A stretch of DNA of 64,000 nucleotides, taken from assembly GCA_041191405.1 (NCBI GenBank), contig JBEEOW010000010.1, positions 57,921 to 121,920 of the forward strand, read 5' to 3'. Below are positions 9,350 through 17,794 of the stretch, piece by piece. Below the pieces are notes generated by a model. It was given only the letters and a program-made list of their open reading frames with translations, was not told the DNA's origin and ran no database searches. The DNA is from JBEEOW01 sp041191405 (GTDB lineage Bacteria; Bacteroidota; Bacteroidia; Cytophagales; UBA9547). The position numbers and the translations under genes are program-made. The stretch's first letter is position 1; every line of letters begins with the position of its first letter.

Positions 9350-10168
9350 ATGGAAACAGAGAATAGCAACCTTCACATGAAATTAGTACGTACGGTTTGG
9401 AATGCTGTAAATGATTACAACATGATTGAACCAAACGACAAAGTGATGGTTTGTGTATCAGGAGGAAAAGATAGCTATACCATGCTTAACATTTTGATTC
9501 ACATGCAAAAAGCTTCTCCATTTCCATTTGAAATCGTGGCTGTTAATCTAGATCAAAAACAACCTGATTATCCTGCTCATATTTTACCAGAATATTTAAC
9601 AAGTTTAGGTGTTGATTTTAAAATTGTTGAAAAAGATACTTATAGCATTGTAAAAGATAAAATTCCTGAAGGAAAAACGATGTGTAGTTTGTGTTCTCGT
9701 TTGAGAAGAGGACATTTGTACGCAACTGCTGATGCACTTGGTATTACTAAAATTGCGTTGGGGCACCATAGAGAAGATATCATTGAAACATTTTTCTTAA
9801 ATGTGCTTTTTAGTGGTAAAATTGAAACTATGCCTCCAAAATATATTACTGACAATAAAAAACACACAGTAATCAGACCATTAGCTTATTGCAAAGAAGC
9901 TGATATTCAAGAATATTCTATTGAAAAAAGCTTTCCAATAATTCCGTGTAATTTATGTGGCTCTCAGGAAAATATGCAACGAAGAAATGTAAAAAACATG
10001 ATTAAAGATTGGGAACAAAAAAATCCAGGAAGAACAGAAGTTATTTTTAATTCTTTAAAAAATATATCTCCATCTCACATGCTTGATAGAAATATTTTTG
10101 ATTTCCAAACACTAACACCAATTTTACAAACAAATACTAAAAATGAAGACGAGAATGAGTTGATTTAA
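9350..10168 (+). CDS. ttcA: tRNA 2-thiocytidine(32) synthetase TtcA
   Basis: The protein has 272 residues. An N-type ATP pyrophosphatase P-loop, SGGKDS, lies at residues 37-42, followed by two CxxC pairs that carry the Fe-S cluster (CSLC in MCSLCSRLRRG and CNLC in IPCNLCGSQ) and the GHHREDIIETFF motif. TtcA adenylates and thiolates cytidine 32 of certain tRNAs in the cytoplasm. The length is slightly below that of the E. coli enzyme, and the acidic tail after residue 260 is not conserved. Transcribed alone; a 6-bp gap separates it from the converging gene downstream. Confidence 0.93.
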   Translation: METENSNLHMKLVRTVWNAVNDYNMIEPNDKVMVCVSGGKDSYTMLNILIHMQKASPFPFEIVAVNLDQKQPDYPAHILPEYLTSLGVDFKIVEKDTYSIVKDKIPEGKTMCSLCSRLRRGHLYATADALGITKIALGHHREDIIETFFLNVLFSGKIETMPPKYITDNKKHTVIRPLAYCKEADIQEYSIEKSFPIIPCNLCGSQENMQRRNVKNMIKDWEQKNPGRTEVIFNSLKNISPSHMLDRNIFDFQTLTPILQTNTKNEDENELI

Positions 10169-10174
10169 AATGTG

Positions 10175-10561
10175 TTATTTTAAATCAACTTTCATTGGTT
10201 CATAGCAATACATTTTGCCATTTTTGTTTAATTGCTTGAATCGATAATAAACGGTACCTTTTAATTGAGGTTTATTTGTTTGAAATTTATATTTCAAAAA
10301 TGATGTTTCCTCACCCTTCAACTTATAAGTTGCTACCTTTTCAAAAGTAACCCCATCTGAAGATACCTCTAAAAGTACATTTTCAATTTCTAACTCATTT
10401 TCAATTCTCCATGTAATATTTACATTTATACTATCAGTAGTTAAAATAGGAGATTGTATGTTATTTTTAACCTCACTTTCACAAGGAGGATTAATTGCGT
10501 AAACAGCGGTACTTAATAAAATAAGTGCTATTACAAATATTTTATTGCCAATAGTGCTCAT
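10175..10561 (-). CDS. Small secreted protein of unknown function
   Basis: The product has 128 residues with an N-terminal signal peptide (KIFVIALILLSTAVYA). The mature part contains VTWRIENELEIENVLLEVSSDGVTFEK-type beta-strand sequence and YYRFKQLNKNGK, which resembles the fibronectin/Ig-like module found just before T9SS sorting tails in Bacteroidota, but no sorting tail follows. Its short length suggests a free-standing beta-sandwich domain. It lies 52 bp downstream of the MerR-family gene on the same strand and could be in that operon. Confidence 0.7.
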   Translation of the reverse strand: MSTIGNKIFVIALILLSTAVYAINPPCESEVKNNIQSPILTTDSINVNITWRIENELEIENVLLEVSSDGVTFEKVATYKLKGEETSFLKYKFQTNKPQLKGTVYYRFKQLNKNGKMYCYEPMKVDLK

Positions 10562-10612
10562 ATAGTAATTTTTAAGAAAAACTACTTACGAGCACTTTTG
10601 TAATAAGTTTTG

Positions 10613-11491
10613 TTATTTTTCTAAAATTTCAAAAATTTGGTCAATTCTTGTAAGTAGGGTAGTGTTTTGAGGCATATTATAATCATTGCCAACCACTCTG
10701 TAACCTGTAATGTATATTTCGCTTTTTTCGAAATTATCAGACATATTGTTAATGTACTCTTGCAAATTTAAATTAGGATTTGCTGATGTAAACACTGTAA
10801 ATACAATATCTGGATTAAAAGTATTATATGCACTTAGAGCATCAATAAAAGGTAAATTTTGACCTAAATATAAAACATGAAATCCTCTAGATTTAAACAA
10901 ATAGCTGGTAAATAATAAGCTTAATTCATGATGCTCGTCTTCAGCTAAATACAGCATACATTTTTTGCTATTTAGCTGTAAACTTATTTTTGTATTATTA
11001 ATTTCAGTAATTAATTTTTGAATAATTAAGTGTGAAATAAAATGTTCTTGAGCTGGATTAATAGCACCAGTTTGCCATAATGTACCAACTTTAGTTAAAA
11101 ATGGATACACTACTCTCATCATTGTTTCTTCAAAACCAAATTGTTCTACACATCTAGTAAATAAATGATTAAAACGAACTTCGTCATAATCAAGCATACA
11201 TAATATCAAATTATGTACTTGCTCAGGATGTTTAGTGCTATTTTGAGTTAAGGCTAAAACTTCTAAATTCATTTCTTCAAGGCTAAGCTTAGAAATTTTA
11301 GAAATTTTATGACCATGCTGGTTTAATAAAGAAACATTTAAGATTCTTTTTACATCCTCATCGGTATATAAACGAATATTGGTATCCGTACGATTGGGCG
11401 TAAGTATATTATACCTCTGCTCCCAGATTCTGAGGGTGTGTGCCTTAACGCCAGAAAGCGTCTCTAAATCCTTTATCGAATAGTTACTCAA
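10613..11491 (-). CDS. MerR-family regulator with B12-binding photoreceptor domain (LitR/CarH-like)
   Basis: The protein has 292 residues. Residues 1-70 are a MerR winged helix (SIKDLETLSGVKAHTLRIWEQRY). Residues 90-165 are the four-helix cobalamin cap and residues 175-290 the Rossmann-like B12-binding domain. The cap has the W-x9-EH signature of CarH photoreceptors (Trp139, Glu149, His150). The B12 motif D-x-H-x-x is at Asp185 and His187, with Leu190 in place of the usual Gly. In characterised CarH proteins adenosylcobalamin-bound tetramers repress carotenoid genes in the dark and fall apart in light. The gene directly upstream is a carotenoid-synthesis membrane protein 15 bp away, so autoregulated light/B12 control of this pair is inferred. 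Confidence 0.88.
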   Translation of the reverse strand: MSNYSIKDLETLSGVKAHTLRIWEQRYNILTPNRTDTNIRLYTDEDVKRILNVSLLNQHGHKISKISKLSLEEMNLEVLALTQNSTKHPEQVHNLILCMLDYDEVRFNHLFTRCVEQFGFEETMMRVVYPFLTKVGTLWQTGAINPAQEHFISHLIIQKLITEINNTKISLQLNSKKCMLYLAEDEHHELSLLFTSYLFKSRGFHVLYLGQNLPFIDALSAYNTFNPDIVFTVFTSANPNLNLQEYINNMSDNFEKSEIYITGYRVVGNDYNMPQNTTLLTRIDQIFEILEK

Positions 11492-11506
11492 TGTTTTATA
11501 ATTTAG

Positions 11507-12160
11507 TTAATAATTAATTATTACGTAATTCAATATGAAAAACATAACTTGAATAATTATATAATGTTTTGTTAAGCTATTTTGTTTTGAAAATTTTAAA
11601 ATAAAAAAAATAGAACTTAATATAATACTACAAAAAAACCAACCTATGTAGTTTTGCAAAGGTACAATAATATTTTGCCAATGCCACATATCATGATAAA
11701 TTGCAAAAGGCTCAATAAAAAAATCAAGAGTAGTTAAGCAAAATGCTGTAATTAATATTTTGAAAATTAAATGGATAGAAAGGCTATTTATAATAATTCC
11801 AAATGAGTAAACTAATATTAACCAATTGAGCCCAATCAATAAAGGTGTTTCAAAAAGTTTAAAACCCATGTTTTTTCCATATTGGTATTCTCCAAAAATT
11901 AATCCGGTATTTACTCCAATTACTTCAAATAAATATCCTAGGAAGGCCGTTAATATTGCAAAAATGATAAAGTTTTTGTTCCAATCAGAGTGATTGTATA
12001 ATATCAAAATGCCACTAATTATTAAGTTTAATGGAATTAAGGGTCTAAATAACCATTGAGTTATTTCGAAATTTAACGCAAAAATCCCTACAAAGTGGAG
12101 TAAGAATAAAAACACAAGCGCAAAATTGCTATTTTTGTTAATCAAAGTACTAAGTTGCAT
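11507..12160 (-). CDS. Carotenoid biosynthesis membrane protein (CruF/DUF422-like)
   Basis: This 217-residue polytopic membrane protein has about seven hydrophobic helices. The motifs FEVIGVNTGLIFGEYQYG near residue 80 and TLDFFIEPFAIYHDMWHW near residue 145 are those of the carotenoid-synthesis family that includes CruF (gamma-carotene 1',2'-hydratase). The conserved His/Asp/Glu residues in these motifs are thought to be catalytic. Such enzymes make hydroxylated monocyclic carotenoids like flexixanthin or myxol in Bacteroidota. No crtB or crtI homologue is near, so the rest of the pathway must be elsewhere. It is the first gene of an apparent operon with the light-type MerR regulator. Confidence 0.8.
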   Translation of the reverse strand: MQLSTLINKNSNFALVFLFLLHFVGIFALNFEITQWLFRPLIPLNLIISGILILYNHSDWNKNFIIFAILTAFLGYLFEVIGVNTGLIFGEYQYGKNMGFKLFETPLLIGLNWLILVYSFGIIINSLSIHLIFKILITAFCLTTLDFFIEPFAIYHDMWHWQNIIVPLQNYIGWFFCSIILSSIFFILKFSKQNSLTKHYIIIQVMFFILNYVIINY

Positions 12161-12203
12161 AGTAATTTTGTAGTTCAGTTTATATAACTCTTAAAAGAGA
12201 AAT

Positions 12204-12509
12204 ATGTTAGTAATTAGTATCACCTTTTGTATTGAAGATAGTGTAGCCGAGCATTGGCTTGAGGAAGTTAAAACTCGTCATATACCTTCATTGCTTTTAA
12301 GTGGCTTAATATCAGAATATAAGTTAATGAAATTGTTAATGGAAATGGAAAACAATGGCACTACTTATAATTGTCAGTTTGTTTTAACTGACGAAAATAC
12401 ACTTTCTGAATTTGAATCCATTCATATTCCGCAATTTTTGGCAGATATTGACAAACAATTTGCTCGTATGTATGGCTCATTCAGAACTATTTTGCAAGTT
12501 ATTGAATAA
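12204..12509 (+). CDS. DUF4286 family protein
   Basis: This compact 101-residue protein starts MLVISITFCIEDSVAEHWLEE and ends RMYGSFRTILQVIE. The pattern (a first beta strand, a W-L helix, then HIPQFLADIDKQFARMYG) matches the Bacteroidota family DUF4286, which looks like a ferredoxin-like dimeric alpha/beta barrel fold. No signal peptide or membrane segment is present, so it is probably cytoplasmic. Function is unknown. It is divergent from the carotenoid gene (43 bp between starts) and sits 54 bp upstream of the LemA gene, possibly in the same transcript. Confidence 0.8.
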   Translation: MLVISITFCIEDSVAEHWLEEVKTRHIPSLLLSGLISEYKLMKLLMEMENNGTTYNCQFVLTDENTLSEFESIHIPQFLADIDKQFARMYGSFRTILQVIE

Positions 12510-12563
12510 TAGGTATTATAATTGTTAATATAATCTGTACATAAATCTAAATCAAATTTAAAA

Positions 12564-13142
12564 ATGAAACGCTTAGTTAAATTAATTTTAATAATCAGTT
12601 CTGTGGCTGTATTAAGTTCTTGTGGTTACAACAGCGGTGTTGAAAAACAAGAAGCTGTTGACAAACAATGGGCACAAGTTGAAAACGTGTATCAACGCAG
12701 AATGGATTTAATTCCAAATCTTGTAAATACTGTAAAAGGTGCAGCAAATTTTGAAAAAAGCACTTTAACAGCAGTAATGGAAGCAAGAGCTTCAGCTACA
12801 AAAGTTACTATTGACCCATCAAAATTAACACCAGAAGCTATTCAAAAATTTGAGACTGCACAAAATGGTTTAAGTGCTGCATTAGGTAAATTAATGATGG
12901 TTACTGAAAACTACCCACAATTACGTGCTAATGAAAGCTTTATGGCTTTGCAAGCTGAAATTGCTGGAACTGAAAACCGTATTGCTACTGAAAGAATGCG
13001 TTTTAATGAAGTAGTTTCTGATTACAATACACATATCAGAAAGTTTCCTAATAATTTGTTTTCAGGAATGTTTGGTTTTGAGAAAAAAGGCTATTTCAAA
13101 GCAAATGAAAAAGCTGCAACTGCTCCAGAAGTTAAATTTTAA
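12564..13142 (+). CDS. lemA: LemA family lipoprotein
   Basis: The product has 192 residues, with a lipoprotein signal ending at Cys20 (AVLSSC). The mature part is a long alpha-helical bundle with the LemA hallmarks: VDKQWAQVENVYQRRMDLIPNLV, then ENYPQLRANESFMALQAEIAGTENRI and NEVVSDYNTHIRKFP. LemA proteins are envelope helical-bundle proteins of uncertain role. They are very often encoded beside TPM-domain proteins, as here, and a joint role in envelope or membrane-protein quality control has been proposed. The two TPM genes follow at 5 bp and with an overlap. Confidence 0.93.
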   Translation: MKRLVKLILIISSVAVLSSCGYNSGVEKQEAVDKQWAQVENVYQRRMDLIPNLVNTVKGAANFEKSTLTAVMEARASATKVTIDPSKLTPEAIQKFETAQNGLSAALGKLMMVTENYPQLRANESFMALQAEIAGTENRIATERMRFNEVVSDYNTHIRKFPNNLFSGMFGFEKKGYFKANEKAATAPEVKF

Positions 13143-13147
13143 TACCA

Positions 13148-13579
13148 ATGATACTTACAGAAGCTGAAAAGCTACAAATAGAATCTGCAATTAAAGCTGC
13201 AGAAAAAGCTACCTCTGGCGAAGTAAGAGTTCATATAGAAAATAAATGTAGCCAAGCAAATGTACTCGATAGAGCTGCAGAAGTATTTGCTACACTGAAA
13301 ATGCACAAAACAGCACTTCGTAATGGAGTGCTGTTTTATGTTGCAGTAAAAGATAAGAAATTTGCCATTTTAGGAGATATTGGAATCAATGCAAAAGTTG
13401 AAAAAGGTTTTTGGGACGAAATTTCAACAGAGTTGAAAGCATTTTTTAAAGACAATAAATTGGCGGAAGGCTTAAGTATTGGCATTGAAAAAGCTGGTAA
13501 TCAACTAAAAAAACATTTTCCTTATCAATCAAACGACACTAACGAATTAAGCGATGAAATATCATTTGGAAATAATTAA
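13148..13579 (+). CDS. Cytoplasmic-type TPM domain protein
   Basis: This 143-residue protein consists of a single TPM (TLP18.3/Psb32/MOLO-1) domain. TSGEVRVHIENKC leads, followed by RNGVLFYVAVKDKKFAILGDIGINAKV and LAEGLSIGIEKAGNQLKKHFP. It has no signal peptide, unlike the next gene, so it probably faces the cytoplasm or is held by a partner. It starts 5 bp after lemA and overlaps the next gene by 26 bp, showing translational coupling. Function is not known beyond the family's link to LemA. Confidence 0.88.
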   Translation: MILTEAEKLQIESAIKAAEKATSGEVRVHIENKCSQANVLDRAAEVFATLKMHKTALRNGVLFYVAVKDKKFAILGDIGINAKVEKGFWDEISTELKAFFKDNKLAEGLSIGIEKAGNQLKKHFPYQSNDTNELSDEISFGNN

Positions 13580-14363
13580 GTATATTTTATTGCTTGTTTT
13601 TGCTGGATTTACTTTCTCAGCAAATGCACAAATAAAAATTCCTGAAAAGCCTTCTAAAGCAATGCTTGTGAATGACTTAGCTGGAATGTTAAGTGCAGAT
13701 GAATCTTATCAATTAGAAGCAAAGCTTAGAGCTTATAATGATAGCACTAGTTCGGAAGTTGTAATTGTAACTGTTCCAACATTAAATGGTGAAAATGTAC
13801 AGGATGTAGCCACCGAAATTGGTCACAAATGGCAAATTGGAACCAAAGAAAAAGACAATGGAATAGTACTTTTGGTAGCTTTAAATGAACGTAAAACTGC
13901 CATTGCTACTGGCTATGGCATGGAAGCTAGGGTAACTGATGGTATAGCAAATTCAATTTGTAATAAAGTTATTAAGCCTTATTTCAAACAGAAACAATAT
14001 TTTGCAGGACTTGATGCCGGTACAGATGCAATTTTTAACGCTGTTAAAGGCGAATTTAAATCTTCAGGTAAAAAAGCAAAAGCTGCATCTTGGAGTACAA
14101 CATTTATATTGTTTTTAGTGATTGTAGTTATTTTTATTGTGATAAGTTTTATAAATAAGTCAAAAAATGGTGGCGGAGGTCATTATAGCAGTAGAGATTC
14201 TGGTGCTGGAGATTTGTTAACAGCATTTGCTTTGATGAATTTATTTGGAGGAAGTTCAAGAGGAAGAAGTTATAATGATTTTGAAAAAGGTTCAGGTGAT
14301 TTCGGTGGTTTTGACTTTGGTGGTGGAGATTTCGGTGGTGGAGGCTCAAGTGGAGATTGGTAA
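13554..14363 (+). CDS. Exported TPM domain protein with Gly-rich tail
   Basis: The product has 269 residues: a signal peptide (ending FTFSANAQ), a TPM domain (residues 30-165, VNDLAGMLSADESYQLEAKL, SEVVIVTVPTLNG, NGIVLLVALNERKTAIATGYGMEA), a single membrane helix (about 182-200) and a C-terminal tail of Gly, Ser, Phe and Asp repeats ending GGGGSSGDW. This is the classic layout of the YgcG-type TPM proteins: periplasmic domain, anchor, and flexible glycine-rich tail. With the upstream TPM and LemA genes it forms a three-gene operon. Confidence 0.92.
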   Translation: MKYHLEIIKYILLLVFAGFTFSANAQIKIPEKPSKAMLVNDLAGMLSADESYQLEAKLRAYNDSTSSEVVIVTVPTLNGENVQDVATEIGHKWQIGTKEKDNGIVLLVALNERKTAIATGYGMEARVTDGIANSICNKVIKPYFKQKQYFAGLDAGTDAIFNAVKGEFKSSGKKAKAASWSTTFILFLVIVVIFIVISFINKSKNGGGGHYSSRDSGAGDLLTAFALMNLFGGSSRGRSYNDFEKGSGDFGGFDFGGGDFGGGGSSGDW

Positions 14364-14415
14364 TTTTAATTGAAGGAAGTATAAAGTTTTCAGGCTATTT
14401 TGTTGAAAAATCAAC

Positions 14416-14490
14416 AAAGGGTTAAGTAGTGTAGAATTCCTACTAAGGGGTAAGTTGTAAATTAAAACCGAACTCGCTACTTAACCCTTT
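14416..14490. repeat. 14-bp perfect inverted repeat with nested hairpins
   Basis: AAAGGGTTAAGTAG at 14416-14429 is exactly complementary to CTACTTAACCCTTT at 14477-14490. The right arm contains the stop codon of the minus-strand membrane protein. Inside lie a near-palindrome around GAATTC (14431-14443) and AAGGGGTAAG. Just outside, TGTTGA/TCAACA forms another small hairpin. It separates two convergent operons and may act as a terminator or mark an old repeat element. Confidence 0.55.
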
Positions 14491-15913
14491 TATATACTTT
14501 ACAAGCATAGCCCTTGGCATCAAAGTTTGAGATTAAGGGTATTTTTACTTCAGGATAAGTTAGATTTGCTACTTCTATAAGTTGGTCTTTATTTTTATAA
14601 AAATTTAAGGCATAAATACACCTGTTAGCTTCTTGTTCGCTTATGATAATATATTGATAATCAAATGTTTTAGATTGTGCCAAATACCGATTTTCAATAC
14701 TTCCATATTTATCAATGTACTCGAATTTACAATTATTTGCTTTAGCAATGTAATAATATTGTGCATCACCAATTATTCTACTTCCTTGAGGGATATGTTT
14801 TTTAATAAAATCAATTGCTGTTTGTTCGTTTCGTGCTTCAAGTGTTTTAAAAATATATACTCCTTTTAGAGACCAATAGCTTATATTACAAATTATCAAA
14901 ACTACAATTCCCACGTTGCCAAAATCAACACTTTTAAAGCAGATATACAATAACATAAAAACAAATGGCATAATGTAAATTCCATACGGTCCGAAATCGG
15001 TTACAAAACAATAATGAAATATTATTCCTATACCAAATGCTATAAATTCTCTTAAATAGCTTTTAATTAAGCCTTTACTATTAATTATTGCGATAATTAA
15101 TAACAAACTTGCTACCAACAATAAAGGCTTCACTATTATAGGAATATAAAAAAAATGTACTCCAAAATATTGATTTACACCTTTTTGATTTAAATCAGTA
15201 CCAAATTGTAAGTACGAATTGATAAATGCTTCAATTGACCCAAAATAGAAAAATATCCAACAAAAATATACTACAATAACAGTTGAAATAACCGTAAATA
15301 ACATTTGCCAATTTTTCAATTTGAGTTCTCCAATAAATATATAAATACCAATTGGAAGCAGTGTAATTATACTTCTAGGTGTTGATAATAAGGCGATTGA
15401 AAATAACAAACCAATAAAAATAGATTTTACAACAGATTTATTTTCACTCAAATACAAGTAAAAACCAGCCATTGCCAATGCTATAGCAAAAGTATCCATT
15501 CTGCCTTCGTGTAGTGCCATTCCCCAAAAAATATCAGTAAATAGCACCATAGCAAACAGGTATTTAGAAATAAAACTAGACTTCTTAACCAGTTTTTGAG
15601 CACACAAATACGTAAATATCAAACTAACAACTCCCGATACAAAAACAAAAAATCTATAATTAATCATCTTAAAACCAAACACTTTACACCACAATGCTGC
15701 CGAATAAAAAAAGGCAGGTCCGTAAAGTGTAACTTCTTTTTGATTCGTAACCGAGGTTGTTACCTCTGGAATCATTCCTTTACCAAGCAATACATTTGAA
15801 ACAATTGAAGCAAAAAAAGTTTCATCAAACCAAGGCATAGGCAAGTATTTTAATGCTACTAGATGTAACAATAAAATAATTGCTATGCTTATTGGGAGAA
15901 TGTATTTTGTCAA
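14477..15913 (-). CDS. GT39-like multi-pass membrane glycosyltransferase
   Basis: This 478-residue protein has roughly ten or more hydrophobic helices and a soluble C-terminal 90 residues. The first periplasmic loop has WFDETFFASIVSNVLLGKG, carrying the D-E acidic motif of the PMT/ArnT (GT-C) family, and a later loop reads ALHEGRMDTFAIALAMAGF, also typical. GT-C enzymes transfer sugars from polyprenyl-phosphate donors to lipids or proteins on the outer face of the inner membrane. Substrate is unknown. The gene is isolated, convergent with the LemA operon, and its last codons form one arm of an inverted repeat. Confidence 0.75.
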   Translation of the reverse strand: MTKYILPISIAIILLLHLVALKYLPMPWFDETFFASIVSNVLLGKGMIPEVTTSVTNQKEVTLYGPAFFYSAALWCKVFGFKMINYRFFVFVSGVVSLIFTYLCAQKLVKKSSFISKYLFAMVLFTDIFWGMALHEGRMDTFAIALAMAGFYLYLSENKSVVKSIFIGLLFSIALLSTPRSIITLLPIGIYIFIGELKLKNWQMLFTVISTVIVVYFCWIFFYFGSIEAFINSYLQFGTDLNQKGVNQYFGVHFFYIPIIVKPLLLVASLLLIIAIINSKGLIKSYLREFIAFGIGIIFHYCFVTDFGPYGIYIMPFVFMLLYICFKSVDFGNVGIVVLIICNISYWSLKGVYIFKTLEARNEQTAIDFIKKHIPQGSRIIGDAQYYYIAKANNCKFEYIDKYGSIENRYLAQSKTFDYQYIIISEQEANRCIYALNFYKNKDQLIEVANLTYPEVKIPLISNFDAKGYACKVYKRVK

Positions 15914-15934
15914 TGGAAATTAATATTTAATATT

Positions 15935-15966
15935 CCATGGGTTAAAACCCATGGCTAGTATATCAT
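15935..15966. repeat. Palindromic CCATGGGTT/AACCCATGG element
   Basis: A 9-bp perfect stem (15935-15943 with 15946-15954) with a 2-nt loop is followed by GCTAGTATATCATC and then CTCTATGGGAC. The pattern looks like the small palindromic repeats scattered in intergenic DNA of many Bacteroidota, which resemble REP elements. Only one clear copy is seen in this window. Confidence 0.5.
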
Positions 15967-16005
15967 CGACTCTATGGGACTAATTGTTTTGCTCGAAATA
16001 TAAGA

Positions 16006-16530
16006 TTACTTCTCTTCTTTAAACCAACTAGCATACATTACATAATTATTTGCAATGCGTTCGTTGAGGTCTTTAAAATGTTCGGCACTTAATTCTTTTA
16101 CTTTTTTAGCGGGTACGCCAGCGTAAATGCAACCACTTTCAACTCTTGTGTTTTCAAGCACTACAGCTCCAGCAGCAATTACTGCATTTTTTTCAATATA
16201 CACATTGTCCATCACTATTGCACCCATACCAATCAGCACATTATCCTCAATAGTACAACCATGCACCATAGCTCTATGCCCAATAGAAACATTATTGCCA
16301 ATATTTAATGGATGTTTTTGATAAGTACAATGTAAAACTGCACCATCTTGAACATTTACTTTATTTCCAATTTTGATATAATGTACATCACCACGAACTA
16401 CAGCACCATACCAAACTGTGCAATCATCGCCCATAGTAACCTCACCAACAACCACAGCTGTTTCAGCTAAAAATATATTTTTACCAAATTGAGGCATAAT
16501 ACCTCTTACACTTCTTACTAAAGCTTCCAT
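16006..16530 (-). CDS. Gamma-class carbonic anhydrase family protein (left-handed beta-helix)
   Basis: The protein has 174 residues built of hexapeptide repeats (for example FLAETAVVVGEVTMGDDCTVWYGAVVRGDV). The metal-site pattern of the gamma-CA/YrdA family is visible: an Arg and Asp in VVRGDVHYIKIG, a His in GAVLHCTY, and His residues in SIGHRAMVHGCTIEDN. These proteins form trimers with zinc or iron at subunit interfaces. Some hydrate CO2, while others of the YrdA type show no measured activity. It lies close to a beta-class enzyme gene at 18718 but on the other strand. The divergent recA gene starts 161 bp away. Confidence 0.88.
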   Translation of the reverse strand: MEALVRSVRGIMPQFGKNIFLAETAVVVGEVTMGDDCTVWYGAVVRGDVHYIKIGNKVNVQDGAVLHCTYQKHPLNIGNNVSIGHRAMVHGCTIEDNVLIGMGAIVMDNVYIEKNAVIAAGAVVLENTRVESGCIYAGVPAKKVKELSAEHFKDLNERIANNYVMYASWFKEEK

Positions 16531-16691
16531 AATAATTTTATTTTGCCCATAAAAATAATCATATCAAATTTCTGTTTCTAGTAAAAGCAGAATTATATAT
16601 ATTTGCTATGATAATATTTTCAATTTTAGGATTTCAAATTTTATCAAACAATATACATTTACATTAAGCTTCTATTTAAAAATAAATATTT

Positions 16692-17735
16692 ATGTCGGCT
16701 AGCGCAGAAAAATTAAAAGCATTACAGTTAACTATTGACAAACTTGATAAAGCTTACGGTAAAGGCACCGTAATGAAATTAAGTGACGAAAAAGTATCTG
16801 ACATTCCAGCTATTTCAACAGGTTCATTAGGTTTGGATATAGCTTTAGGAATTGGTGGTATTCCTCGTGGTAGAATTATTGAAATATACGGACCAGAATC
16901 TTCAGGTAAAACTACTTTAGCAATGCACTGTATTGCTGAAGCACAAAAAGCTGGTGGATTAGCAGCATTTGTTGATGCAGAACATGCATTTGATAAATCG
17001 TATGCTGAAAAACTTGGTATCCAAACAGAAAATTTATTAATCTCTCAGCCAGATAATGGTGAGCAAGCACTTGAAATTGCTGAACATTTAATTCGTTCGG
17101 GAGCAATTGATATTATCGTAATTGACTCAGTAGCAGCACTTGTACCAAAAGCTGAGCTTGAAGGAGACATGGGTGATAGCAAAATGGGCTTACAAGCACG
17201 TTTAATGTCGCAAGCATTACGTAAACTTACAGGTACTATCAACAAAACTGGTTGTGCGTGTATATTCATTAACCAGTTACGTGATAAAATTGGTGTTATG
17301 TTTGGTAGCCCTGAAACAACAACGGGTGGTAATGCACTTAAATTTTATGCTTCTGTAAGGTTAGATATCAGACGTATTGGTCAAATTAAAGAAAATGCTG
17401 ACAATATTCTTGGTAACCGTATCAAAGTTAAAGTAGTAAAAAATAAAGTTGCTCCGCCATTCAAAGTAGTAGAGTTTGATATTATGTATGGCGAAGGAAT
17501 TTCAAAAGCTGGCGAAATTATAGACCTAGCAGTTGAATTAAACGTAGTACAAAAATCTGGTTCATGGTTCTCATACAATGGTTCAAAATTGGGTCAAGGT
17601 AGAGATACTGTAAAACAATTAATTCAAGATACTCCTGAGTTAATGGCTGAACTTGAAGGCATACTTCGTGAAAAAACAAAAGCAATTGCAAATACAGCAA
17701 TTCCTGTTGTTGAAGATTTAGAAGAAGAATTATAA
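16692..17735 (+). CDS. recA: Recombinase RecA
   Basis: The product has 347 residues, the usual RecA length. The P-loop GPESSGKTT is at residues 67-75, with the Walker B region IDIIVIDSVAAL, the L1 loop around GDSKMGLQARLMSQALRKL and the L2 loop around NQLRDKIGVMFGSPETTTGGNAL. The C-terminal acidic tail is short (VEDLEEEL). It mediates strand exchange and SOS induction. No LexA/SOS box was recognised upstream; Bacteroidota recA is often not under classical SOS control. A TACATTTA -7-like box occurs about 45 bp upstream of the ATG. A strong 40-nt hairpin follows the stop. Confidence 0.97.
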   Translation: MSASAEKLKALQLTIDKLDKAYGKGTVMKLSDEKVSDIPAISTGSLGLDIALGIGGIPRGRIIEIYGPESSGKTTLAMHCIAEAQKAGGLAAFVDAEHAFDKSYAEKLGIQTENLLISQPDNGEQALEIAEHLIRSGAIDIIVIDSVAALVPKAELEGDMGDSKMGLQARLMSQALRKLTGTINKTGCACIFINQLRDKIGVMFGSPETTTGGNALKFYASVRLDIRRIGQIKENADNILGNRIKVKVVKNKVAPPFKVVEFDIMYGEGISKAGEIIDLAVELNVVQKSGSWFSYNGSKLGQGRDTVKQLIQDTPELMAELEGILREKTKAIANTAIPVVEDLEEEL

Positions 17736-17754
17736 TTATGAGTACAGGGTTCAA

Positions 17755-17794
17755 AGTACTGAGTACAGAGTAGAAATACTTTGTACTCAGCACT
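17755..17794 (+). terminator. 40-nt GAAA-loop hairpin after recA (repeat-derived)
   Basis: AGTACTGAGTACAGAGTA (17755-17772) pairs with TACTTTGTACTCAGCACT (17777-17794): 16 Watson-Crick pairs, one G-T and one mismatch, closed by a GAAA tetraloop. It is followed by further TACTCA units to 17819. The absence of a T-run makes it an unusual terminator; it may instead block 3' decay of recA mRNA. Confidence 0.55.

Noticed and set aside
16531..16691. SOS (LexA) box upstream of recA
   Set aside because: No palindrome resembling known LexA boxes was seen; only A/T-rich sequence and a -7-like box.
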